13,779 bases of DNA from an uncultured Oscillospiraceae bacterium (GCA_944386965.1 CALXDE010000246.1:1-13779), one strand, 5' to 3'; positions 7,119-13,594 are shown, counted from the first letter of the stretch. Made by a program: numbers and translations. The notes: a model not told the origin generated them from the letters alone.

Positions 7119-7139
7119 GACAGATAACACAACAACCCC

Positions 7140-7160
7140 GCCGCGGCAGATTTCCGCGGC
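7140..7160 (+). repeat. Small hairpin in the ade leader
   Basis: GCCGCGG (7140-7146) and CCGCGGC (7154-7160), a perfect 7-bp stem with a 7-base loop, between the ade promoter and its ribosome binding site. There is no T-tract; a role in mRNA stability or translation is possible but not shown. Confidence 0.4.
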
Positions 7161-7186
7161 ATCGGACTGGAAAGGACGGTGTACCG

Positions 7187-8920
7187 ATGAATTACCACCA
7201 GGAGAGCTACACTGGAAAAATCACCCGGAAGGTCAACCGGAAGCTGCGGATCGTGGATGTGGCCGCCGGGCGCGAGAAGGCGGATCTGGTGCTGAAAAAC
7301 GCCTCCTATGTCAATGTCTTTACCAACGAAATCTGTCAGGGGGATATCGCCGTGGCGGAGGGGCTCATCGTGGGCATAGGCAGCTACAGCGGCCAGGTGG
7401 AGTACAGCATGTCCGGAAAAATCGTCCTGCCCGGGTTTATCGACGCCCACATCCACCTGGAGAGCTCCCTGGTTTCCCCCAAGGAGTTTGCCAAGGCGGT
7501 GCTCCCCCACGGCACCACCACTGTTATCACCGACCCCCACGAGATCGCCAACGTCATGGGCACCGACGGCATCGAGTACATGCTCCAGGCCACGGCGGAC
7601 CTGCCGGTGGACGTGCGGTTCATGCTGCCCTCCTGCGTACCGGCCACGCCCCTGGACGAGAGCGGCGCCATCCTGGACTACCGGAGCATCGACTCCTTCT
7701 ACGACCACCCCAGGGTCCAGGGCCTCGCCGAGGTGATGAACTATGTGGGCACCATCAACGCCGACCCCAACGTTCTGGAGAAGATCGTGGCCGCCCAGGC
7801 CCACCACAAGAAGATCGACGGCCACGCCCCGGGCATCACCGGCAACGACCTGAACGCCTACATCGCCGCCGGGGTATACTCCGACCACGAGTGCTCCACT
7901 TTGGAGGACGCCATTGCCAAGCTCGAGCGGGGACAGTTCATCATGATCCGGGAGGGCACCGCCGCCCGGAACCTGGAGGCCCTGCTCCCCCTGCTGACCC
8001 CCCAGTACGCCGACCGGTGCATGTTCTGCTGCGACGACAAGCACCCCAGCGACCTCCTGGAAAAGGGCCATATCGACTACCAGGTGAAGGAGGCCATCGC
8101 CCGTGGGGTGGACCCCATTCTGGCCATCAAGGTGGCCTGCCACCACGCGGCCCGGTACTATCTCCTGAACAACCGGGGGGCCATCGCCCCGGGGTATCTG
8201 GCGGACTTCGTCATCATCGACAACTTCCGGGATTTTAACATCGAAAAGGTGTTCAAGCGGGGCGAGCTGATGGTGGAGGACGGCGTGGTGGCTGACTTCC
8301 CCGCCCCGGAGGTGGACCCCTATCTGGTAAAGAAGGCCCATGACACCTTCCATCTCTCCCATCTCACCGGCCAGGATTTCCAGGACCCCCGGCCCCGGGG
8401 CGTCATCGGTCTGGTGCCCGGAGAGATCGTCACCGAGGACAAGGGCTACTCCGACAGGATCGACGCGGAGAAGGACATTTTGAAGGTCGCCGTCATCGAG
8501 CGGCACAAAAACACCCGCCACATCGGCATCGGCTATCTCCAGGGGTACGGGCTGAAGTCCGGAGCCGTGGCCACCAGCATCTCCCACGACTCCCACAACA
8601 TCATCGTGGTGGGCACCAGCGAGGAGGAGATGGCCCTGGCGGCCAATCGGGTGGTGGAGAACAGGGGCGGCATCGTGGTCACAGAGGGCGGCGCCGTCAC
8701 CGCCGAGCTGGTCCTTGCCATTGCCGGCATCATGAGCGACGACACCCTGGAAAACGTAAACCGGGATCTGGAGCGGGCCAAGGCCGTGGCCGTTTCCCAG
8801 GGGGTGAACCCCGGCATCGACCCCTTTATGACCTTGAGTTTCATGGCCCTGCCGGTGATCCCCACCCTGCGCCTGACCACCCGGGGCATCATCGACGTCA
8901 ACACCCAGCAGTATATCTGA
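7187..8920 (+). CDS. ade: Adenine deaminase
   Basis: A 577-residue amidohydrolase that converts adenine to hypoxanthine and ammonia in purine salvage or breakdown. The family's N-terminal small domain has ADLVLKNASYVNVFTNEICQ, followed by the metal-binding GFIDAHIHLESS (83-94, H88 and H90) and TDPHEIANVMG (115-125). IDGHAPG (about 210-216), SDHEC (232-236) and CCDDKHPSDL (281-290) carry further active-site residues. The C-terminal adenine deaminase domain contains IERHKNTRHIGIGYLQGYGL and ATSISHDSHNIIVVG. Length is normal for Ade. The ATG at 7187 follows GGAAAGGA. Single-gene unit with its own promoter and a strong terminator. Its product feeds xanthine dehydrogenase, whose gene starts at the left end, although rodA and the comEC operon lie between. 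Confidence 0.95.
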   Translation: MNYHQESYTGKITRKVNRKLRIVDVAAGREKADLVLKNASYVNVFTNEICQGDIAVAEGLIVGIGSYSGQVEYSMSGKIVLPGFIDAHIHLESSLVSPKEFAKAVLPHGTTTVITDPHEIANVMGTDGIEYMLQATADLPVDVRFMLPSCVPATPLDESGAILDYRSIDSFYDHPRVQGLAEVMNYVGTINADPNVLEKIVAAQAHHKKIDGHAPGITGNDLNAYIAAGVYSDHECSTLEDAIAKLERGQFIMIREGTAARNLEALLPLLTPQYADRCMFCCDDKHPSDLLEKGHIDYQVKEAIARGVDPILAIKVACHHAARYYLLNNRGAIAPGYLADFVIIDNFRDFNIEKVFKRGELMVEDGVVADFPAPEVDPYLVKKAHDTFHLSHLTGQDFQDPRPRGVIGLVPGEIVTEDKGYSDRIDAEKDILKVAVIERHKNTRHIGIGYLQGYGLKSGAVATSISHDSHNIIVVGTSEEEMALAANRVVENRGGIVVTEGGAVTAELVLAIAGIMSDDTLENVNRDLERAKAVAVSQGVNPGIDPFMTLSFMALPVIPTLRLTTRGIIDVNTQQYI

Positions 8921-8931
8921 CCGCCCGCCAT

Positions 8932-8964
8932 TCCGCCGGGACCCTGGGGGTCCCGGCGGATTTT
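8932..8964 (+). terminator. Terminator of ade
   Basis: A perfect 13-bp stem TCCGCCGGGACCC (8932-8944) and GGGTCCCGGCGGA (8948-8960) with a 3-base loop, followed by TTTTCGTT. The cysK -35 box starts three bases later. Confidence 0.9.
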
Positions 8965-8966
8965 CG

Positions 8967-8995
8967 TTGACAAATCCCCACCCCGGCGGTATCCT
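8967..8995 (+). promoter_or_regulatory. Promoter of cysK
   Basis: Consensus TTGACA (8967-8972), a 17-base spacer and TATCCT (8990-8995). The base triplet before the -10 is CGG, so this is the one promoter here without an extended -10. Leader of about 26 bases; no T-box or S-box fits between promoter and start codon. Confidence 0.75.
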
Positions 8996-9027
8996 CAAAC
9001 TGAAATCACCTGCGAGGAGGTACGCCT

Positions 9028-9966
9028 ATGGCGCTGTACACATCCATTACACAACTGGTGGGGGGCACCCCCCTGCTGGAGCTGCGGCAGTATGGGAAGG
9101 CCGTTGGAGCCGGCGGAGCGCTGCTGGGGAAGCTGGAGTATTTCAACCCCGCCGGCAGCGTGAAGGACCGGGCCGCCCTGGCCATGATCCTGGACGCGGA
9201 GGAGCGGGGCCTGCTCCGGCCCGGCAGCGCCATCATCGAGCCCACCAGCGGCAACACCGGCATTGGCCTGGCGGCCATGGGCATCCCCCGGGGCTACCGG
9301 GTGATCCTCACCATGCCCGACTCCATGAGCGCCGAGCGGCGGGCTCTGCTCTCGGCCTACGGGGCGGAGCTGGTGCTGACCCCCGGCGAGGCGGGCATGG
9401 CCGGCGCCATTTCCAAGGCGGAGGAGCTGGCCGCCGCCCTCCCCGGCAGCTTCATCCCCGGCCAGTTCTCCAATCCCGCCAACGCCCAGGCCCACTACCG
9501 CACCACCGGTCCTGAGATCTGGCAGGACACGGAGGGCAAAGTCGATGCCTTTGTGGCCGGGGTGGGCAGCGGCGGCACCATCACCGGCGTGGGCCGGTAC
9601 CTGAAAGAACAAAACAGCGCCCTCCAGGTGGTGGCAGTGGAGCCCGCCGGTTCCCCGGTCCTCTCCGGAGGCGAGGCCGGCCCCCACGGCCTCCAGGGCA
9701 TCGGCGGGGGCTTTGTACCGGAGGTCCTGGACACCAGGGTCTACGACCAGATCCTCCAAGTGACCGAGGAAAACGCCTACGCCGCCGCCCGGCTCCTGGC
9801 CCGGACGGAGGGCGTTCTGGTCGGCATTTCCGCCGGCGCGGCCCTGTGGGCGGCCACGGAACTCTCCCGGCAGCCGGCCTGGGCCGGAAAATCCCTTGTG
9901 GTCCTGCTGCCGGACACCGGGGACCGCTATCTCTCCACGCCGCTGTTCTCCGGGGACGGCCTTTGA
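9028..9966 (+). CDS. cysK: Cysteine synthase A (O-acetylserine sulfhydrylase)
   Basis: A 312-residue PLP enzyme that makes cysteine from O-acetylserine and sulfide. The PLP lysine is K46 in NPAGSVKDR. The substrate loop is EPTSGNTGIGLA (71-82), and the phosphate-binding loop is GVGSGGTITGVG (178-189). QFSNPANAQAHYRTTGPEIW (147-166) and IGGGFVPEVLD follow, with GISAGAAL near the end. Length is normal for CysK; no C-terminal CBS domain is present, which argues against cystathionine beta-synthase. The ATG at 9028 follows GAGGAGG by 7 bases. Single-gene unit: no cysE or sulfur transport genes are next to it. It ends convergently with an alcohol dehydrogenase gene across a shared terminator. Confidence 0.93.
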   Translation: MALYTSITQLVGGTPLLELRQYGKAVGAGGALLGKLEYFNPAGSVKDRAALAMILDAEERGLLRPGSAIIEPTSGNTGIGLAAMGIPRGYRVILTMPDSMSAERRALLSAYGAELVLTPGEAGMAGAISKAEELAAALPGSFIPGQFSNPANAQAHYRTTGPEIWQDTEGKVDAFVAGVGSGGTITGVGRYLKEQNSALQVVAVEPAGSPVLSGGEAGPHGLQGIGGGFVPEVLDTRVYDQILQVTEENAYAAARLLARTEGVLVGISAGAALWAATELSRQPAWAGKSLVVLLPDTGDRYLSTPLFSGDGL

Positions 9967-10018
9967 GCTCCCGCCCCGAGTCCTGCCGCGCGGGGCGGCG
10001 CAAACGATCGCAAAGTCA

Positions 10019-10063
10019 GGAGAGCCCCGGGAGGAACCAGTTCCTCCCGGGGCTCTCCTTTCT
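10019..10063. terminator. Terminator between convergent cysK and adh
   Basis: A perfect 18-bp stem: GGAGAGCCCCGGGAGGAA (10019-10036) and its complement (10041-10058), loop CCAG, followed by TTTCT on the + strand. It lies 52 bases after the cysK stop and 21 bases beyond the adh stop, so it likely works for both. Confidence 0.85.
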
Positions 10064-10084
10064 CAGGCTTCAAATTTCAGGGAT

Positions 10085-11260
10085 TCAGAAGTCCACTTCC
10101 TCGTCGTAGAAGCAGCATTTGAGCAGCCGCTCCATCTCCGCCGGGGTGATGGGACGGGGGTTGGAGCCGGTGCAGGCGTCGCCCACGGCCAGTTCGGCCA
10201 CCTGAGGCAGCTTGTCCAGGAACTCCTTCTCATCGATGATGCCGCCCTCATAGTCCTTGATGCAGGCGGGGATGTTCAGCTTCTCGTTCATGGCCTTGAG
10301 GTGGGCGATCAGCGCCTTGCTGGTGGGCTCCAGTCCCAGGAACGCGGCGATCTTGCCGTACCGGGCCTCGGCCTCAGGCACCCTGGCGTTGTACGCGATG
10401 ACCTTGGGCAGGTACATGGCGTTGGCGCAGCCGTGGACAATGTGTCCGCCGGAGTAGGCCGCGCCGGTCTTGTGGGCCATGGAGTGGACGATGCCCAGCA
10501 GGGCGTTGGAGAAGGCCATGCCGGCCAGGCACTGGGCGTCGTGCATCCGGTCCCGGGCAGCCATGTCGCCGTTGTAGCTGTCCACCAAATCCGCGGAGAT
10601 CATCTCAATGGCGTGGAGCGCCAGGGGATCGGTGTAGTCGCAGTGGAGGGTGGAAACATAGGCCTCGATGGCGTGGGTCATGGCGTCCATGCCGGTATGG
10701 GCGGTGAGCTTGGGGGGCATCGTCTCCGCCAGCTCCGGGTCCACGATGGCCACATCCGGGGTGATGTTGAAGTCGGCCAGGGGGTACTTGACGCCCTTCT
10801 GATAGTCGGTGATCACGGAGAAGGCGGTGACCTCCGTCGCGGTGCCGGAGGTGGAGGGAATGGCGCAGAATCGGGCCTTCTGCCGCAGGGTGGGGAAGGA
10901 GAAGGGGGTGATGAGATCCTCGAAGGAAGTCTCCGGGTACTCGTAGAACGCCCACATGGCCTTGGCCGCGTCAATGGGGCTGCCGCCGCCGATGGCCACA
11001 ATCCAGTCGGGCTGGAACTTGCGCATGGCCTCGGCGCCCTTCATCACCGTTTCCACGGAGGGATCGGGCTCCACGCCCTCAAACAGCTCCACTTCCATGC
11101 CGGCGGCTTTCAGATTGTCGCAGACCTTGTCCAGGAAGCCGAAGCGCTTCATGCTGCCGCCGCCGACCACTACCATAGCCCGGCTGCCCTTCAGGTCCTT
11201 CAGCGCGTCCAGCGCGCCCTTGCCGTGATACAGATCTCTGGGTAATGTGAATCTAGCCAT
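10085..11260 (-). CDS. Iron-containing alcohol dehydrogenase
   Basis: A 391-residue group III (iron-dependent) alcohol dehydrogenase that interconverts aldehydes or ketones and alcohols with NAD(P)H. The nucleotide-binding part has VVVGGGSMKRFG (30-41) and AIGGGSPIDAAKAMW (89-103). PSTSGTATEVTAFSVI (135-150) is typical of the family. Metal ligands by analogy with FucO are D192 and H196 in GMDAMTHAIEAY, H259 in GIVHSMAH and H276 in GHIVHG. The sequence resembles the C-terminal ADH domain of AdhE, but no aldehyde dehydrogenase domain is attached. The loop between H259 and H276 is three residues longer than in FucO or AdhE. The ATG at 11260 follows GGAGGTG. The real substrate (ethanol, butanol, diol, lactaldehyde) cannot be told. 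Two Rex-like boxes at the promoter suggest induction at high NADH. Confidence 0.9.
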   Translation of the reverse strand: MARFTLPRDLYHGKGALDALKDLKGSRAMVVVGGGSMKRFGFLDKVCDNLKAAGMEVELFEGVEPDPSVETVMKGAEAMRKFQPDWIVAIGGGSPIDAAKAMWAFYEYPETSFEDLITPFSFPTLRQKARFCAIPSTSGTATEVTAFSVITDYQKGVKYPLADFNITPDVAIVDPELAETMPPKLTAHTGMDAMTHAIEAYVSTLHCDYTDPLALHAIEMISADLVDSYNGDMAARDRMHDAQCLAGMAFSNALLGIVHSMAHKTGAAYSGGHIVHGCANAMYLPKVIAYNARVPEAEARYGKIAAFLGLEPTSKALIAHLKAMNEKLNIPACIKDYEGGIIDEKEFLDKLPQVAELAVGDACTGSNPRPITPAEMERLLKCCFYDEEVDF

Positions 11261-11280
11261 AAGGCACCTCCATATTTCAT

Positions 11281-11298
11281 TTGTTAAAAATATAACAT
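11281..11298. promoter_or_regulatory. Rex-like operator 1 (adh leader)
   Basis: TTGTTAAAAATATAACAT matches the clostridial Rex consensus TTGTTAA-N4-TTAACAA at 12 of 14 fixed positions. It lies downstream of the adh -10 box, between the transcript start and the ribosome binding site, where bound protein would block elongation. Confidence 0.65.
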
Positions 11299-11314
11299 TT
11301 TTTCTACAGTTCCT

Positions 11315-11342
11315 ATTATAGCACGCGGCGGCAGATTGTCAA
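11315..11342 (-). promoter_or_regulatory. Promoter of the alcohol dehydrogenase gene
   Basis: Reading leftward: consensus TTGACA (11337-11342), a 16-base spacer and consensus TATAAT (11315-11320), with TGC before the -10. This is the closest to consensus in the window, which fits a strong promoter kept off by a repressor. Confidence 0.85.
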
Positions 11343-11353
11343 TTGTTTAACAA
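11336..11353. promoter_or_regulatory. Rex-like operator 2 (over the adh -35 box)
   Basis: Reading leftward TTGTTAAACAATTGACAA matches TTGTTAA-N4-TTAACAA at 13 of 14 fixed positions. It covers the -35 box, so a bound repressor would exclude RNA polymerase. With operator 1 it brackets the promoter; centre-to-centre distance is 55 bases. Confidence 0.75.
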
Positions 11354-11524
11354 ATCAATTTCACCACCCCCGTGAGATATTTTTTTGGGGAAAAGAGCAA
11401 CGGACCCCAGCGGCCGTTGATCGCCGCCAGACTGCCGGGCGCCTCCTGTGCGCAATGGGCGGCGGGATATGCGCGGGGACCTGTCCCCGTCGGCAGCCGA
11501 CGGCGGACGGCAGCCGGGACAGGG
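11354..11524. other. Spacer between adh and PAP2 promoters
   Basis: No gene is evident. There are short GC-rich stems, GGGGACCTGTCCCC (11476-11489) and CCGTCGGCAGCCGACGG (11487-11503), which overlap, and one T-run (TTTTTTT, 11380-11386) without an adjoining strong hairpin. I cannot assign a function. Confidence 0.5.
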
Positions 11525-11552
11525 TTGTATCTTGGAAAATCTATGCTATAAT
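11525..11552 (+). promoter_or_regulatory. Promoter of the PAP2 / DUF4870 pair
   Basis: TTGTAT (11525-11530), a 16-base spacer and consensus TATAAT (11547-11552), with TGC before the -10 (extended -10). Transcript start is expected near 11559, leaving a leader of about 100 bases. Confidence 0.75.
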
Positions 11553-11558
11553 AGGCCT

Positions 11559-11660
11559 TGGCCGATTGGTCAGCGCCCAAGCGCTTTGGGCGGCAATTGG
11601 GCCGAGAAAGCAAACTGCGCCGGCTCCAACCCGGCAAAGTGGAGTGAGGGGGCTGTCCGA
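11559..11660 (+). promoter_or_regulatory. Structured 5' leader of the PAP2 gene
   Basis: About 100 bases with a 7-bp stem, CGCCCAA (11574-11580) and TTGGGCG (11586-11592), and a second stem, GCCGG and CCGGC around 11619-11635. The ribosome binding site region is GGAGTGAGGGGG. I do not recognise a riboswitch class, and there is no terminator-like hairpin with a T-run. Confidence 0.3.
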
Positions 11661-12590
11661 ATGGGATTTCTTCGTCTGCTGGAGGCGATCCGCAACCCTG
11701 TGCTGGACGCTTTGATGCAGGGGATCACGCTGTTGGGAGACGAGACGGTGTTTCTTGTGATCGCCCTGCTGGTGTTCTGGTGCGTCAGCAAAAAATGGGG
11801 CTATTATCTGATGAGCATCGGCTTTTTGGGCACGATTTTCAACCAATTTCTCAAGCTGGCATTCCGCATCCCCAGGCCCTGGGTCCAGGACCCGGGCTTT
11901 ACCATTGTGGAGGGGGCCCGGTCAGGAGCCGATGGGTACAGTTTTCCCAGCGGCCACACCCAAAGCTCTGTGGGGACCTTCGGCGGCATCGCCCATTTCA
12001 CCCGCTATAACTGGATGCGGGTGGTGTGCTGGGCGCTGATCGTGCTGATTCCCTTCTCCCGGATGTATCTGGGCGTCCACACCCCGCTGGATGTGGCGGT
12101 GTCCTTTGTGATTGCCACCGCGCTGGTGTTCGCCCTCAAGCCTGTGATGGACCGCAGCGACCGCAAGCCCGGCATCCTGTATCTGATGCTTTTGGGGATG
12201 GTGGTGCTGGCAGTGCTGTATATCCTCTATGTGGAGTGCTGGCCCTTCCCGGCTGACATGGACCCGGCCAACTACGCCTCCGGCCGTGAGAACGGTTACA
12301 CCCTTCTGGGGGCGGTGCTGGGGATCAACCTGGTCCACTATCTGGACGATCAGTTCCTCCGCTTTGAAACCCAGGCGCCTCCTCTGGCCCAGGGCCTCAA
12401 GCTGGGGCTGGGGCTGCTGGCGGTGCTGGCGGTCAAGGAGGGCCTGAAGCCTCTGCTGGCCGCCCTGTTCGGCACCCACCCGGCGGCGGATGCCGTCCGG
12501 TATTTTCTGGTGGTCCTGGCGGCGGGCTGTATCTGGCCGATGACCTTCGGCTGGTTCACGGATATAGCAGAAAAATTCAAGAGGACATAG
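11661..12590 (+). CDS. PAP2-superfamily membrane phosphatase
   Basis: A 309-residue membrane protein with all three phosphatase motifs of the PAP2 (type 2 phosphatidic acid phosphatase) superfamily: K65-x6-R72-P73 (KLAFRIPRP), PSGH at 96-99 (SFPSGHTQSS) and SR-x5-H-x3-D at 133-144 (SRMYLGVHTPLD), with H99 and H140 as the expected catalytic histidines. Several hydrophobic segments precede and follow this core, and the C-terminal half adds about four more helices. Members act on lipid phosphates such as undecaprenyl pyrophosphate, phosphatidic acid or phosphatidylglycerol phosphate; the substrate cannot be chosen from sequence. The open frame extends upstream to 11448, but I start at the ATG at 11661, 8 bases after GAGGGGG and downstream of a good promoter at 11525-11552. 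A small membrane protein gene follows 13 bases after the stop. Confidence 0.85.
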   Translation: MGFLRLLEAIRNPVLDALMQGITLLGDETVFLVIALLVFWCVSKKWGYYLMSIGFLGTIFNQFLKLAFRIPRPWVQDPGFTIVEGARSGADGYSFPSGHTQSSVGTFGGIAHFTRYNWMRVVCWALIVLIPFSRMYLGVHTPLDVAVSFVIATALVFALKPVMDRSDRKPGILYLMLLGMVVLAVLYILYVECWPFPADMDPANYASGRENGYTLLGAVLGINLVHYLDDQFLRFETQAPPLAQGLKLGLGLLAVLAVKEGLKPLLAALFGTHPAADAVRYFLVVLAAGCIWPMTFGWFTDIAEKFKRT

Positions 12591-12603
12591 GAGCGAGAAA
12601 ATT

Positions 12604-12894
12604 ATGGACAAAAAAGTAACTTCCATCGTCGCGTATCTGAGCTGGATCGGTCTGCTGATCGCCTTTGTGGCCGGCGACCGGGAGGGCGCCAAGTTTCACC
12701 TGAATCAGTCCCTGGTGATCTGGCTGGCGGGAATTGTTCTGGGTGTTGTGATGATTGTTCCTGTTTTGGGCTGGCTGGTAGGCCTGGTGGGCGGCATTTT
12801 CCTGTTCATCTGCTGGATCATCGGTCTGGTTTCCGCCATCCAAGGCCAGGAGAAGGAGATTCCCCTGCTGGGCAAGATCCAACTGCTGAAATAA
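12604..12894 (+). CDS. Small membrane protein, DUF4870/Tic20-like
   Basis: A 96-residue protein with three predicted membrane segments (about residues 5-23, 37-56 and 58-82). The pattern fits the DUF4870/Tic20-like family: VTSIVAYLSWIGLLIAFVAG, then a short polar loop with REGAKFHLNQSL, then two long hydrophobic stretches and QGQEKEIPLLGKIQLLK at the end. The REGAKFHLNQSL loop corresponds to the family's conserved histidine/asparagine/glutamine segment. Function is unknown in bacteria. The ATG at 12604 follows AGGAGCG, which overlaps the stop codon of the PAP2 gene, so the two are probably co-transcribed and translationally close. A strong terminator follows. Confidence 0.75.
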   Translation: MDKKVTSIVAYLSWIGLLIAFVAGDREGAKFHLNQSLVIWLAGIVLGVVMIVPVLGWLVGLVGGIFLFICWIIGLVSAIQGQEKEIPLLGKIQLLK

Positions 12895-12953
12895 TCCCGC
12901 GGGCCAAGATGTCCGACGCCGGGCTGGGAATCGTCCTGGTCCAGCGCATATAG

Positions 12954-12985
12954 AAAAAGCGTGGAATTTGATTCCACGCTTTTTT
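12954..12985 (+). terminator. Terminator of the PAP2 / DUF4870 pair
   Basis: A 9-bp stem GCGTGGAAT (12959-12967) and ATTCCACGC (12971-12979) with loop TTG, extended by A/T pairs, followed by TTTTTT (12980-12985). A classical intrinsic terminator. Confidence 0.92.
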
Positions 12986-13036
12986 GCACAGCGTTTTCCC
13001 GCCGCAAACGCCAACCGCCACAGCGCAGCGGCAGAC

Positions 13037-13072
13037 CCAAACCGCAATCCAGCGTCAGCGCTTGCGGTTTGG
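13037..13072. repeat. 11-bp inverted repeat in the gap before the tRNA-Ser terminator
   Basis: CCAAACCGCAA (13037-13047) and TTGCGGTTTGG (13062-13072) are exact reverse complements around a 14-base centre that can form a further AGCG/CGCT stem. No T-tract follows on either strand. An AGGAGG and an eight-codon frame starting at 13090 lie just after it. I cannot assign a function to this 13000-13120 segment. Confidence 0.5.
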
Positions 13073-13121
13073 AAAGGAGGAGCAGCGGAATGAGCGCGCG
13101 ATGCGCTCTGCAATGAAAGGG

Positions 13122-13161
13122 AAAAAGCTCGTCGCAAGCGATATGACGCTTGCGACGAGCT
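13122..13161 (-). terminator. Terminator of the tRNA-Ser unit
   Basis: A perfect 15-bp stem: AGCTCGTCGCAAGCG (13126-13140) and its complement (13147-13161), with a 6-base loop, followed in the leftward direction by TTTTT (13126-13122). The stem starts at the last A of the tRNA-Ser(GCU) CCA end. Confidence 0.9.
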
Positions 13162-13252
13162 GGCGCGGAAGGAGGGATTTGAACCCTCGCACGTTGTTTA
13201 GACGTCTACTCCCTTAGCAGGGGAGCCCCTTCGGCCACTTGGGTACTTCCGC
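13161..13252 (-). tRNA. tRNA-Ser (anticodon GCU)
   Basis: A 92-base class II tRNA. Acceptor stem GCGGAAG with CTTCCGC, discriminator G and encoded CCA (13163-13161). Anticodon loop CTGCTAA with GCT at 13218-13216, a long variable arm as expected for serine, and T arm GAGGG-TTCAAAT-CCCTC. Reads AGC/AGU codons. Second gene of a leftward two-tRNA unit. Confidence 0.95.
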
Positions 13253-13288
13253 ATATTGTCTATTCAAAAACCTCGCGGTCTTATACAC

Positions 13289-13376
13289 TGGCGGAGAGAG
13301 TGGGATTCGAACCCACGGATGCTTTCACATCGCCGGTTTTCAAGACCGGTTCCTTAAACCGCTCGGACATCTCTCC
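13289..13376 (-). tRNA. tRNA-Ser (anticodon UGA)
   Basis: An 88-base class II tRNA. Acceptor GGAGAGA with TCTCTCC, discriminator G and encoded CCA. Anticodon loop CTTGAAA with TGA at 13342-13340, a long variable arm, and T arm GTGGG-TTCGAAT-CCCAC. Reads UCA and probably other UCN codons. First gene of the leftward unit; 36 bases separate it from tRNA-Ser(GCU), with no terminator between. Confidence 0.95.
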
Positions 13377-13400
13377 CAATCGGTTTCAGGCGCATGAAAG

Positions 13401-13429
13401 ATGATATCACAAACAGCGTCGTTTGTCAA
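13401..13429 (-). promoter_or_regulatory. Promoter of the tRNA-Ser unit
   Basis: Reading leftward: consensus TTGACA (13424-13429), a 17-base spacer and TATCAT (13401-13406), with TGA before the -10. The A/T-rich stretch 13431-13460 upstream of the -35 could act as an UP element for this and for the divergent tRNA-Pro promoter. Confidence 0.8.
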
Positions 13430-13464
13430 CGAAAAAATAATTTTACTTTTTTTCAAAAAAGGGC

Positions 13465-13493
13465 TTGCAAAATCAATTCAAATGTGGTATCTT
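13465..13493 (+). promoter_or_regulatory. Promoter of tRNA-Pro
   Basis: TTGCAA (13465-13470), a 17-base spacer and TATCTT (13488-13493), with TGG before the -10. About 24 bases separate the -10 from the tRNA 5' end. Confidence 0.7.
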
Positions 13494-13517
13494 ATTTAGG
13501 CTGAAACAAGGAAATAT

Positions 13518-13594
13518 CCGGGTGTGGCGAAGTTTGGTATCGCGCCTGAATGGGGTTCAGGAGGCCGCTGGTTCAAGTCCAGTCACTCGGACCA
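13518..13594 (+). tRNA. tRNA-Pro (anticodon GGG)
   Basis: A 77-base tRNA. Acceptor CCGGGTG with CACTCGG (one G-T pair), discriminator A and encoded CCA. D arm GCGA/TCGC, anticodon stem CCTGA/TCAGG with loop ATGGGGT (anticodon GGG, 13552-13554), and T arm GCTGG-TTCAAGT-CCAGT. Reads CCC and CCU. Confidence 0.95.

Larger units (their letters stand above)
6849..7186. other. Divergent intergenic region between comEC and ade
   Basis: A 338-bp gap with the comEC promoter at the left (6893-6921) and the ade promoter at the right (7090-7118). The middle (about 6925-7055) is very GC-rich with runs of C and short stems such as GGGGAAATCCCC (6925-6936). I see no gene, no known riboswitch and no clear operator in it. 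Confidence 0.6.

Noticed and set aside
4557..7127. An 856-residue open frame on the + strand opposite comEC
   Set aside because: The product is rich in Q, H, G and R with no domain; it is the antisense shadow of comEC in GC-rich DNA, where stop codons are rare.
7091..8998. A 635-residue open frame on the - strand opposite ade
   Set aside because: Low-complexity antisense product; ade on the + strand has full family motifs, a ribosome binding site, a promoter and a terminator.
9002..9027. A T-box or SAM riboswitch in front of cysK
   Set aside because: Only about 26 bases lie between the predicted transcript start and the ATG, too short for either.
11448..11660. An N-terminal extension of the PAP2 protein to 11448
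   Set aside because: It would start upstream of the promoter at 11525-11552 and adds a non-hydrophobic, low-complexity stretch; the ATG at 11661 has a ribosome binding site.
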